Shown here: positions 1-6,225 of the stretch, in pieces
How positions within the stretch are numbered: the first letter of the stretch is position 1
Layout of the letters: each line of letters begins with the position of its first letter
The notes under the pieces: model-generated
What the model saw: the letters and a program-made list of their open reading frames with translations, nothing else
What the model was told of the DNA's origin: nothing
Databases searched by the model: none
Position numbers and translations under genes: made by a program
Assembly: GCA_016206275.1 (NCBI GenBank)
Contig: JACQRY010000035.1
Location: 1-11,819 of the forward strand
DNA length: 11,819 bases
From: Nitrososphaerota archaeon
Lineage (GTDB): Archaea; Thermoproteota; Nitrososphaeria; Nitrososphaerales; JACQRY01
Direction of reading: 5' to 3'

Positions 1-1
1 C

Positions 2-403
2 ATAGAAACAGATATGCTCCTCGCAGCCCTCAACAGGAAGGATCCCCTAAACACCATGGCTAGAAAGGTTCTAGCCCTCACAGGCCTGACTCTATCCCCC
101 TATGCGCTGATGGAGCTGAACCTATTGGCGAGAGGAGGTAAAATTAAGGTGCGGGACTTCGAAAAATACGGGCAGAAGCTGGACGCTTTTCTAACCACAC
201 GCGGCGTGTCCATCATACCCGATAGACCTCTACACCATTCTACCGCACACAGGCTTGAGAGGGAGTTCAGATTGACGTTCTTCGATAGTCTCCACGCGTC
301 GGCAGCCCTTACAGAACACGAAGAGCTCATCAGCTTCGACAACTCTTACTCGAAGCTAGGTAGAGTCGGATTGACCCATATTGACCCAAGAAAACAGCGA
401 TAA
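2..403 (+). CDS. vapC: PIN-domain toxin, VapC-like (5' end cut by the window edge)
   Basis: This is a PIN-domain ribonuclease, the toxin of a probable VapBC module; PIN toxins cut RNA with a metal ion held by four acidic residues. The reading frame is open from base 2, and the first visible residues (IETDMLLAALN) are the first PIN strand, so only a few N-terminal residues are missing and the ATG at 14 is internal. The other acidic positions are visible: E in LSPYALMELNLL, D in LTFFDSLHASAAL and D in ELISFDNSYSKLG. The first acid appears as E in IETD where most family members have D. Its antitoxin should lie just left of the window. It ends with TAA at 401-403, and a decayed gene remnant follows directly. 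The PIN assignment is firm; toxin activity is inferred. Confidence 0.85.
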   Translation: METDMLLAALNRKDPLNTMARKVLALTGLTLSPYALMELNLLARGGKIKVRDFEKYGQKLDAFLTTRGVSIIPDRPLHHSTAHRLEREFRLTFFDSLHASAALTEHEELISFDNSYSKLGRVGLTHIDPRKQR

Positions 404-410
404 GACGCAT

Positions 411-589
411 AAAGCAACCCTAACAGCAATAGCAATAGGACCTCTTACAGGAACCATAACAACACAAATCTCCCAATCCTAGGCCCATCAACAGCCCCAG
501 CAACATCAACTGTCATCATACCAGCATCAAGACAATTAACCATAAAGGAAATCCTAAGCTTAATACAAGCCATAACAAGACGACCCTAG
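411..589 (+). pseudogene. Remnant A: decayed C-terminal piece of a membrane protein (possible flippase tail)
   Basis: Read from 414, the sequence encodes TLTAIAIGPLTGTITTQISQS and meets a TAG stop at 480-482. After a one-base frame change near 486-488 it continues as TAPATSTVIIPASRQL and TIKEILSLIQAITRRP, ending at TAG 587-589. The same peptide in the same order occurs at 1520-1822. By hand alignment 15 of 21 residues and 48 of 63 bases match over the first block. It has no start codon, an internal stop and a frameshift, so it is a broken gene fragment. The pattern of a hydrophobic stretch followed by a short amphipathic tail with K/R-E resembles the last helix and tail of Wzx-like flippases, including the one encoded at 6938-8488; that identification is tentative. 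Confidence 0.6.
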
Positions 590-610
590 CTCCCACCTGG
601 GAAAGGAGCT
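588..610. repeat. Inverted repeat AGCTCC...GGAGCT
   Basis: AGCTCC at 588-593 pairs with GGAGCT at 605-610 around an 11-base loop. A competing shorter palindrome, TCCCA-CC-TGGGA (591-602), overlaps it. It lies just past the end of remnant A. No T-run follows, so it is not a clear terminator; it may be a chance structure or the scar of a rearrangement. Confidence 0.3.
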
Positions 611-691
611 TAAGCACATAACCACCCCAAGCATAATCGCCGAGAATCCGAAGGCAGCGACACCTTGGTTCGCCCAAGGCTCCCACAACCG

Positions 692-717
692 TTATATACG
701 AATACGTATACGAATAC
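692..717 (+). promoter_or_regulatory. TATA box with tandem operator-like repeats for vapBC
   Basis: A TATA-like element (TTATATA, 692-698) lies about 33 bases before the vapB start at 728. It overlaps two perfect copies of TATACGAATAC at 695-705 and 707-717, a 12-base period. Ribbon-helix-helix antitoxins usually bind short repeated sites over their own promoter, so these repeats are good candidates for the autoregulatory operator. The promoter call rests on position and sequence; binding is inferred. Confidence 0.6.
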
Positions 718-727
718 AGCAGAAACC

Positions 728-991
728 ATGGGCGCCCAAGTCGTACCCGTAAGACTTGACAAGGAAACACTGGCATCAATAGACACCCTAGTTAGACTCG
801 GGGTGTACGAGTCAAGAAGTCAAGCACTCAGAGAGCTCATAACCGGCGGAGTGGAGAAGACCTCAGACATCAAAGAAATACTCAGAGCAGTAGACAGACT
901 CTTCGCAGAGGAGAAGAACCAAGGCAGAATCCCCATCAGACTAGGTGGAGCAACAAGACAGCTGTTAAAAGAAAGAGACCGCTTCCCTTGA
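728..991 (+). CDS. vapB: Ribbon-helix-helix (CopG-type) antitoxin VapB
   Basis: An 87-residue DNA-binding antitoxin. Residues of the form VVPVRLDKETLASIDTLV followed by GVYESRSQALRELI are a standard ribbon-helix-helix: a basic beta strand, then two helices with the SRSQALR turn. The C-terminal half (VDRLFAEEKNQ and onward) is charged and probably wraps the toxin. The frame is open further upstream, to an ATG at 665, but I chose ATG 728 because it follows the TATA box and begins directly before the conserved strand; upstream starts would translate the promoter. Its TGA stop (989-991) overlaps the TTG start of the PIN toxin, so the two are one operon and probably translationally coupled. Repression of its own promoter through the repeats at 695-717 is likely. 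Confidence 0.88.
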   Translation: MGAQVVPVRLDKETLASIDTLVRLGVYESRSQALRELITGGVEKTSDIKEILRAVDRLFAEEKNQGRIPIRLGGATRQLLKERDRFP

Positions 992-1488
992 TCTACATAG
1001 ACACAAGCCTAATAGTAGCCGCCCTAGACGAATCCGACTCCAAACACGCCCACGCACTACAAATACTCCAGACCACAAGAGACAAGGTCGTCTCCGAACT
1101 AACCCTAGCCGAGCTATCAAGCACCCTGGCAAGAAGAGAAGAAGCCCTCCTCGACATAGCCACAAAAGCACAGATCAAGAAGGAGCTCGCCACCATAACC
1201 GCCATCATCTACATACTCAGACGGTTCAAGCTGAAACAAGCCAAACCACAAGGGTTCATCACCATACCCACCCTAGGCAGACTCTACGCTCCGATAGCCA
1301 TCACTATCCAGCTCTCAGAAGCGATAAAGCTCAAAACACTAGACCTCCTACACCTCGCCAGCGCCAAGCAGATCAAGGAAAACGGGCTGGCAATAACCTC
1401 CTTCGCAACAGGAGATCAAGCCTTCGAAAGATACAGAAACGAAATAGAGAAACAGACAGGCGTAGAACTCATCACAGTAAAGACATGA
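988..1488 (+). CDS. vapC: PIN-domain toxin VapC
   Basis: A 166-residue PIN-domain ribonuclease partnered with the ribbon-helix-helix antitoxin just upstream. The four expected acids are visible: D5 in MIYIDTSLIV, E42 in TLAELSS, D119 in LDLLHLASA and D143 in ATGDQAF. At about 165 residues it is longer than many VapC toxins (about 130), with the extra length between residues 60 and 105. The start is TTG at 988, overlapping the antitoxin TGA in a TTGA junction; no ATG exists near the conserved N-terminal strand. A weak start inside the antitoxin stop would keep toxin output low and tied to antitoxin translation. The family call is firm; the target RNA cannot be read from the sequence. Confidence 0.88.
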   Translation: MIYIDTSLIVAALDESDSKHAHALQILQTTRDKVVSELTLAELSSTLARREEALLDIATKAQIKKELATITAIIYILRRFKLKQAKPQGFITIPTLGRLYAPIAITIQLSEAIKLKTLDLLHLASAKQIKENGLAITSFATGDQAFERYRNEIEKQTGVELITVKT

Positions 1489-1519
1489 TATTGTTACAGA
1501 CCGAACAAACGAAGACTAG

Positions 1520-1822
1520 CCAAGAGCAACCCTATCCATACTAACATCGGCAACAGCCTCAGCCATACCATCCGTCAAACCCCTCGGCAAACCATCCGTC
1601 AAACCCATCACAGCAACCATAACAGCAGTAGCCATCGGATTCCTCGCAGGAACACTGACAACACAAATATCACAACCCCTCGCCCTCATAACCGCATTCA
1701 CAACATCAACAACCATCATACCCATGTCAAAACAAGTAACCACAAGAGAAATCATAAGCCTAGCAAGAAGCATAGCCAAACCATCCCGCATCCAAACAGA
1801 GAAAAAAAGCCTAAACACCTAA
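1520..1822 (+). pseudogene. Remnant B: C-terminal piece of a membrane protein (possible flippase tail)
   Basis: This frame is open from 1520 to the TAA at 1820-1822 (100 codons) but has no ATG, GTG or TTG before the homologous core, and a TAG lies directly upstream at 1517. It encodes a hydrophobic stretch (ITATITAVAIGFLAGTLTTQ), a second apolar stretch (PLALITAFTTSTTIIP) and an amphipathic tail (TTREIISLARSIAKP). Remnant A at 411-589 carries the same peptide. The KP-hydrophobic-hydrophobic-REIxSLxR layout resembles the C-terminus of Wzx-like flippases; the intact flippase here ends with GKEDFALVRQAVP in the matching place. I read it as a gene tail whose upstream part was lost, with moderate confidence in the flippase origin. 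It fills most of the 392-base gap between vapC and galU. Confidence 0.6.
1567..1606 (+). repeat. Tandem 24-base repeat inside remnant B
   Basis: ACCATCCGTCAAACCC occurs twice, at 1567-1582 and 1591-1606, with a period of 24 bases. It encodes PSVKPLGKPSVKPI in the remnant frame, so the unit keeps the reading frame. It is probably a local slippage duplication in a decaying gene. Confidence 0.8.
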
Positions 1823-1854
1823 GTTTCAGCCCAATATAATGACCATCAGAAGGC

Positions 1855-1861
1855 TTATAGT
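1855..1861 (+). promoter_or_regulatory. TATA-like box for galU
   Basis: TTATA (1855-1859) in GGCTTATAGT is centred about 24 bases before the TTG at 1881, giving a nearly leaderless transcript. A second AT-rich candidate, AATATAAT at 1833-1840, would start transcription near 1862. Confidence 0.45.
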
Positions 1862-1880
1862 CTAACTCGAATGCATCGTT

Positions 1881-2777
1881 TTGAAGAGCAAACCTCCGGT
1901 CATCACCTTGGCCTCCAACACGCCTAAAATAAGAAAAGTGATCATCACCGCAGCCGGCCTCGGAACCAGACTACTTCCCATGAGTAAGGAGCTCCCGAAG
2001 GAGATGTTGCCCATATTTGTCGGCAGCGGCCCGTTTCTGAAGCCTCTTCTCCAAGCCCTTTTCGAGCAGCTCTACGATTTCGGCTTCAGGGAATTCTGCT
2101 TCATAGTGGGGCGCGGCAAGCGTGCCATCGAGGATCATTTTACACCCGACTTGGAATACGTTGACCGGCTAAATCACAATGGGAAGTCCAGTCTTGCAAG
2201 CAACCTCGAAGAGTTCTATCAAAGAATAAGAGACTCAAACATCATATGGATCAACCAGCCTGAGCCCAAGGGGTTTGGTCACGCCATATTCATGGGAAAG
2301 CCCTTCATTCACGATGAACCATTCTTACTCTGTGCAGGCGACACCTACATCATTTCCAAAGGCAGGTTCCTAAGAAACATGTTCAACACGTTTTCCACCA
2401 GTAAGACGCATGGAGTCATGCTCCTCCAACAACTCAAAGACCCTAGGATGTATGGGGTAGCCGTCGTCAAGAAGGAGAACGCCACCCGTTACAGAATCCT
2501 GAAAGTTGTAGAAAAGCCCGACAAGCCGCCTTCCAACCATGCCGTAATGCCCTTCTACATCTTCAAACCCGAGTTAATGGACACCCTTCAAAATCTTAAA
2601 CCAAGTCCAGGAGGAGAGATACAGCTCACAGACGCAGTTCAGACACTAATCGATCAAGGGCGCCACCTATACGGCGTCCCCTTGGCGAAAAACGAGCTCA
2701 GGTTGGATGTAGGAACACCCGAGACATATTGGGACGCGTTAAAACGTTCCCATGACCACTTTACGAGGAACAAATAG
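1881..2777 (+). CDS. galU: UTP-glucose-1-phosphate uridylyltransferase
   Basis: A 298-residue cytosolic nucleotidyltransferase that makes UDP-glucose from UTP and glucose-1-phosphate. The signature nucleotide loop is at residues 24-33 (AAGLGTRLLP), followed by KELPKEMLPI (36-45), QPEPKGFGHAI (126-136), the metal-binding AGD (152-154), EKP (211-213), GGEIQLTDAV (244-253) and DVGTPETYWDA (276-286). Length and motif order match GalU closely. The start is TTG at 1881, the first possible start after the in-frame stop at 1863 and directly downstream of a TATA-like box; it adds about 18 residues before the conserved strand, so the GTG at residue 19-20 is a less likely alternative. The decarboxylase gene begins one base after its stop. 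Base composition is less skewed than in most other biosynthetic genes here. Confidence 0.93.
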   Translation: MKSKPPVITLASNTPKIRKVIITAAGLGTRLLPMSKELPKEMLPIFVGSGPFLKPLLQALFEQLYDFGFREFCFIVGRGKRAIEDHFTPDLEYVDRLNHNGKSSLASNLEEFYQRIRDSNIIWINQPEPKGFGHAIFMGKPFIHDEPFLLCAGDTYIISKGRFLRNMFNTFSTSKTHGVMLLQQLKDPRMYGVAVVKKENATRYRILKVVEKPDKPPSNHAVMPFYIFKPELMDTLQNLKPSPGGEIQLTDAVQTLIDQGRHLYGVPLAKNELRLDVGTPETYWDALKRSHDHFTRNK

Positions 2778-2778
2778 T

Positions 2779-3801
2779 ATGATATACCAGTTCACTCGCG
2801 AAGAAACAGCTTCAACAACAGACGACGTAAAGAAGACACTCCAAACCAAAAACATGCTTGTCACAGGTGGAGCGGGTTTCATAGGCAGCTGGATATGCAC
2901 CATACTCGCCAACCTAGGCACTCACATCTACTGCATCGACAACCTATCTACAGGGCTCACAGAAAACATTGCTCACCTACATGGCGCAAGAAACTTCCAT
3001 TTCGAAAACCTTGACATAGATTCATCAGATCCACCGAAAATCAGAGTAGACGGCATTCTCCACCTTGCTAGTCGAGCCTCACCCGAAGACTACCAGCGAG
3101 AACCAGTAGAAACCCTGCTCACCAACTCCGTCGGAACAAGAAACATGCTCGAACTAGCCAGGAAGAATGACGCATTCTTCTTCTATTCATCCACTTCAGA
3201 GGTTTATGGCGATCCAAGCATCATCCCAACACCCGAAACATACTGGGGAAACGTCAACCCAATAGGGCCCCGAAGCTGCTACGACGAGGGAAAACGCTTT
3301 GGAGAAGCACTATGCATGGCCTACCAAAGAAAATATGGTCTCGACATACGGATAACCCGCATCTTCAACACCTACGGTCCACGCCTAAGAGAAGACGGAG
3401 CATACGCCCGAGTCACATCAAGATTCATCCGCCAAGCACTCACAGGCCAAAACATAACCATATACGGCGACGGAAAACAAACCCGATCCTTCTGCTACAT
3501 CACCGACACAGTAACCGCCATCCTAAAAACCATCACCAACAAAAAAGCCAAAGGCCAAGTCATCAACATAGGCAACCCCCATGAAACAACAATCCTCCAA
3601 CTAGCCCAAAAAATCAGACAACTAACACGAAGCCAATCCAAAATAGTCTACAAACCCCTACCACAAGACGACCCCAAAAGAAGATGCCCAGACATATCGA
3701 AAGCCAAACAACTCCTAAACTGGCAACCCACCACAAGCCTCCAACAAGGACTAGAAAAAACCATAGAGTGGCTAAGAAGCCGCTTGGGTAAACAATTTTA
3801 A
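2779..3801 (+). CDS. uxs: UDP-glucuronate decarboxylase (UDP-xylose synthase), SDR family
   Basis: A 340-residue extended short-chain dehydrogenase/reductase predicted to convert UDP-glucuronate to UDP-xylose. The NAD loop GGAGFIG is at residues 30-36, the catalytic Ser/Thr in YSSTSEVYG at about 136-144, and the YxxxK pair is Y168 and K172 within SCYDEGKR, a string typical of UDP-xylose synthases rather than 4-epimerases. DGKQTRSFCYITD (231-243) and PLPQDDPKRRCPDISKAK (293-310) also fit that subfamily. A charged extension of about 25 residues precedes the Rossmann fold. I chose ATG 2779 over the in-frame ATG 2752, which lies within galU, because GAGGA at 2765-2769 is well placed as a ribosome site and the gene then starts one base after galU. 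The last third becomes strongly A/C-rich. A UDP-glucuronate or dTDP-glucose-type 4,6-dehydratase or epimerase is the alternative. Confidence 0.85.
   Translation: MIYQFTREETASTTDDVKKTLQTKNMLVTGGAGFIGSWICTILANLGTHIYCIDNLSTGLTENIAHLHGARNFHFENLDIDSSDPPKIRVDGILHLASRASPEDYQREPVETLLTNSVGTRNMLELARKNDAFFFYSSTSEVYGDPSIIPTPETYWGNVNPIGPRSCYDEGKRFGEALCMAYQRKYGLDIRITRIFNTYGPRLREDGAYARVTSRFIRQALTGQNITIYGDGKQTRSFCYITDTVTAILKTITNKKAKGQVINIGNPHETTILQLAQKIRQLTRSQSKIVYKPLPQDDPKRRCPDISKAKQLLNWQPTTSLQQGLEKTIEWLRSRLGKQF
3794..3800 (+). promoter_or_regulatory. TATA-like box for relBE
   Basis: AATTTTA at 3794-3800, within the last codons of the decarboxylase gene, is about 29 bases before ATG 3826. This gives the toxin-antitoxin pair its own short-leader promoter. 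AGGAGAG at 3808-3814 could also serve as a ribosome site. Confidence 0.45.
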
Positions 3802-3825
3802 GGACACTAGGAGAGTAGAAATATA

Positions 3826-4017
3826 ATGGCGAAGCATGAAAGCAAGCTCGTTTCTATTGAGAAGCGATTAGACGAGCTTGAGGAGACAATGGAGATACTT
3901 GGCGACAGGAAGACTATGCGTAGCATAGAGAGAGGACTCAACGATCTTCGTGCAGGTCGATACAAGAGGTACGATACCGTAGATGCGCTCCTTGAGGGAG
4001 TCGCGTCGCAGCGTTGA
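3826..4017 (+). CDS. relB: RelB-like antitoxin
   Basis: A 63-residue, highly charged helical protein. The first 30 residues form a heptad-like helix (LDELEETMEILGD) and the second half has the archaeal RelB pattern MRSIERGLNDLRAGRYKRYDT, where the helix and the flanking segment wrap the RelE toxin. No DNA-binding fold is obvious, as in small archaeal RelB proteins. Its TGA (4015-4017) overlaps the toxin's TTG start. The gene is G-rich: bases 3901-3960 have 20 G and 12 C, against 6 G and 27 C in bases 4561-4620 of the next gene, which suggests a different history from its neighbours. The assignment rests on pattern plus the adjacent RelE. Confidence 0.8.
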   Translation: MAKHESKLVSIEKRLDELEETMEILGDRKTMRSIERGLNDLRAGRYKRYDTVDALLEGVASQR

Positions 4018-4271
4018 CATACAGCTTTGTTTCAACAGCTAACTTCGAACGGGGATTGAAGCGCCTTTCTTCCAATGACTTGCAGAGAGCTCGTCAGACA
4101 CTTGTGGAGCTTGCTCGTGACCCCTACTCGTTCAAAGAGCTGAGAGGGAGGTTTAGGGACCTGAGAAGCGCACGCTTTGGAGATCACAGAATAATCTACG
4201 CGATTAACGAGAATTCGAAAGAGATTGTTCTTCTAGCAGTTGAACCGAGAGGTTCAGCTTACGACCGATAG
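4014..4271 (+). CDS. relE: RelE/ParE-family toxin
   Basis: An 85-residue toxin of the RelE/ParE superfamily; RelE members cut mRNA on the ribosome. The N-terminal helices (NFERGLKRLSSNDLQRARQTL) are followed by the conserved strand block LRGRFRDLRSARFGDHRIIYAI and the terminal strand EIVLLAVEPRGSAYD, the standard core of archaeal RelE. Basic residues in the RFRDLR and DHRIIY segments are the likely RNA-contacting set. It starts at TTG 4014 in a TTGA overlap with relB; no ATG lies nearby. It ends 103 bases before the dehydrogenase gene, so the pair splits the UDP-sugar genes. RelE versus ParE (gyrase poison) cannot be settled from sequence, though the partner and core favour RelE. Confidence 0.85.
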   Translation: MTYSFVSTANFERGLKRLSSNDLQRARQTLVELARDPYSFKELRGRFRDLRSARFGDHRIIYAINENSKEIVLLAVEPRGSAYDR

Positions 4272-4340
4272 CCCAGCAAGGTTGCATCATCCAGAAACAA
4301 ACCTGAATCATTAGTCACCTAGTATCAACCTTCAGGAAGA

Positions 4341-4349
4341 ATTAAAAAA
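4341..4349 (+). promoter_or_regulatory. TATA-like box for the dehydrogenase-Nudix gene
   Basis: ATTAAAAAA at 4341-4349 is centred about 30 bases before ATG 4375, implying a leaderless or near-leaderless mRNA. No ribosome-binding sequence precedes the ATG. Confidence 0.55.
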
Positions 4350-4374
4350 CCATCAAGCAACTCAAACTCAATAA

Positions 4375-6141
4375 ATGGAGCCCACAATCTCCTTCTTCGG
4401 CCTAGGCTACGTAGGCCTAACAACAGCCACATGCCTATCCTCAAAAGGCTTCAAAGCCATATGCTACGACATCGACAAACAAAAAGTCAACACCATCAAC
4501 CAAGGCAAACCCCCATTCTACGAGCCAAACCTAAGCAAACTACTCCTCAAAGCAACCAAAACAGGCCTCCTAACAGCAACCACCAACCCAACAGACGCCG
4601 TCCTAAACTCCACCATCACATTCATAACAGTAGGCACACCCAGCAACCCAGATAACACCATCGACCTAACACAAATAGAAAACGCAGCAAAAACCACAGG
4701 AAAAGCCCTACAACAAAAAACCACTCATCACACAATCATAGTCAAAAGCACAGTACTCCCAACAACAACCCAGAACATCATCAAGCCAACAATCGAAAAA
4801 ACCTCAGGTAAAAGAACTCCAAAAGACTTCGGACTCTGCGTCAACCCTGAGTTCCTCAGAGAAGGAAACGCCGTCCAAGACACCCTCAACCCAGACAGAA
4901 TCATAATAGGAGAAACCGACAAAGAATCAGGCGACACCCTAGAATCCCTCTACCAAAACTTCTACAGCAAAATGCCCCCAATAATCCGCACCACACCCGT
5001 TAACGCCGAACTCATCAAATACGCCAACAACGCCTTCCTCTCAACCAAGATCACTTTCGCCAACAGCATAGCCAACCTATGCCAAAAACTACCCGGAGCA
5101 GACATCACAACAATAACCAAAGCCATAGGACTCGACAAACGAATAGGACCACTCTTCCTAAACGCCGGCCTAGGCTGGGGCGGCTCATGTTTCCCCAAGG
5201 ACCTCAAAGCTCTATCAGTCTTCGCAAAAAAGATGGGCACACCTCTCCCCCTCATCGATGCCACACTACTCATAAACCACTATCAGCCCCTACGAGCCAT
5301 CCAACTGACGGAAGCATTACTAGGCAAACTCAAAGGAAAGAAAGTAGCAGTACTTGGCCTATCCTTCAAACCAGACACCGACGACATTAGAGAAGCAGTC
5401 TCCATCAGAATCATAAACGAACTACTGGCCAAAGGAGCGAGAATAACAGCCTACGACCCCGCCGCCATGCACAACGCAAAAAGAATCTGGAACAACAAGA
5501 TCGAACTTTCAACCAACGCGTACAAATGCATTCAAGGCGCCGACTGCTCCATAATCGTCACGGAATGGAAGGAGTTCGCAGGACTGGAACCAGAAGACTT
5601 CACAGCTAGGATGAGGAACCCTATCGTGATAGATGGTAGACGCGTCTTCGACCCAAACAAATTCTCAGAGAAGCTTACATACGTAGCTATCGGCTTAGGA
5701 ACAGAACGCATCGACCCACTCGAACAGCCGGATGAATACGGCTGGCTTAACCCAGCCCTATCCGTCAACGCCATAATCCAAGAAAAAAACCGAATACTTC
5801 TAGTAAAAAGAAAGAACACGCCATTCAAAAACCAGTGGAGCCTCCCTGGAGGATACGTCGAATACGGTGAAACCGTGGAAAACGCCCTGAAACGCGAAAT
5901 CAAGGAAGAATGCGGCCTCTACATCGATTCCTTGAACCTCCTTGAAGTCTACTCCTCACCTGAGAGACACCCTTCGAAACACGTAGTCACCCTATGCTAC
6001 AGCGCCAACACCTCAGGAGGAAAACTATCAAAAGTAGACGAGGTTTCATCTGCTCGCTTCTTCCGTATTAACGAGATCCCTGAAACGCTAGCATTCGACC
6101 ACACACAAATGATAAACGATTTCTTCCATACGAAGAAGTAG
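4375..6141 (+). CDS. ugd: UDP-glucose 6-dehydrogenase with fused C-terminal Nudix hydrolase domain
   Basis: A 588-residue two-domain protein. Residues 1-440 are a complete UDP-glucose/GDP-mannose dehydrogenase: NAD loop GLGYVG (9-14), TVGTPS (85-90), NPEFLREG (157-164), the K-x-x-N helix around 215-219, and catalytic C272 in GWGGSCFPKD, ending in the usual YVAIGLG. It would oxidise UDP-glucose twice to UDP-glucuronate, the substrate of the decarboxylase encoded upstream. Residues about 455-588 are a Nudix domain with a full box at 493-515 (GYVEYGE, seven residues, REIKEECGL), the metal-binding helix of enzymes that split nucleoside-diphosphate-X compounds. Its substrate is unknown; NAD(H), ADP-ribose and UDP-sugars are all possible. 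One frame runs through both domains without interruption. The strong A/C bias of the first part fades near 5500-5580, before the domain junction. ATG 4375 begins directly before the NAD-binding strand. Confidence 0.93.
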   Translation: MEPTISFFGLGYVGLTTATCLSSKGFKAICYDIDKQKVNTINQGKPPFYEPNLSKLLLKATKTGLLTATTNPTDAVLNSTITFITVGTPSNPDNTIDLTQIENAAKTTGKALQQKTTHHTIIVKSTVLPTTTQNIIKPTIEKTSGKRTPKDFGLCVNPEFLREGNAVQDTLNPDRIIIGETDKESGDTLESLYQNFYSKMPPIIRTTPVNAELIKYANNAFLSTKITFANSIANLCQKLPGADITTITKAIGLDKRIGPLFLNAGLGWGGSCFPKDLKALSVFAKKMGTPLPLIDATLLINHYQPLRAIQLTEALLGKLKGKKVAVLGLSFKPDTDDIREAVSIRIINELLAKGARITAYDPAAMHNAKRIWNNKIELSTNAYKCIQGADCSIIVTEWKEFAGLEPEDFTARMRNPIVIDGRRVFDPNKFSEKLTYVAIGLGTERIDPLEQPDEYGWLNPALSVNAIIQEKNRILLVKRKNTPFKNQWSLPGGYVEYGETVENALKREIKEECGLYIDSLNLLEVYSSPERHPSKHVVTLCYSANTSGGKLSKVDEVSSARFFRINEIPETLAFDHTQMINDFFHTKK

Positions 6142-6176
6142 CAAGAAAAAACCCGGCCCGCGAGTTGAGCGCCTAT

Positions 6177-6224
6177 TGTGGGAAAAACTTTTAATGTGGG
6201 AATACTACTCTAGGAAAGTGGGAA
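6177..6224 (+). promoter_or_regulatory. Promoter of the AbrB-type vapBC pair with GTGGGAA repeats
   Basis: CTTTTAA at 6188-6194 is a TATA-like box 35 bases before ATG 6226. TGTGGGAA occurs at 6177-6184 and 6195-6202, flanking the box, and AGTGGGAA occurs at 6217-6224 just before the start. The shared GTGGGAA unit in three copies is a plausible operator for the AbrB-type antitoxin, and the last copy could double as a ribosome site. Confidence 0.5.
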
Positions 6225-6225
6225 G

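Noticed and set aside
665..727. Upstream ATG at 665 as the start of the ribbon-helix-helix antitoxin
   Set aside because: It would place the TATA box and operator-like repeats inside the coding region, and the added residues are unlike the family.
516..779. Minus-strand open frame across remnant A and the vapBC promoter
   Set aside because: It covers a decayed gene and a promoter on the other strand; no family features, and its apolar character reflects the reverse complement of the A/C-rich strand.
2752..2778. ATG 2752 as the decarboxylase start
   Set aside because: It overlaps the end of galU and lacks a ribosome site, whereas ATG 2779 follows GAGGA at a good distance and starts one base after galU.
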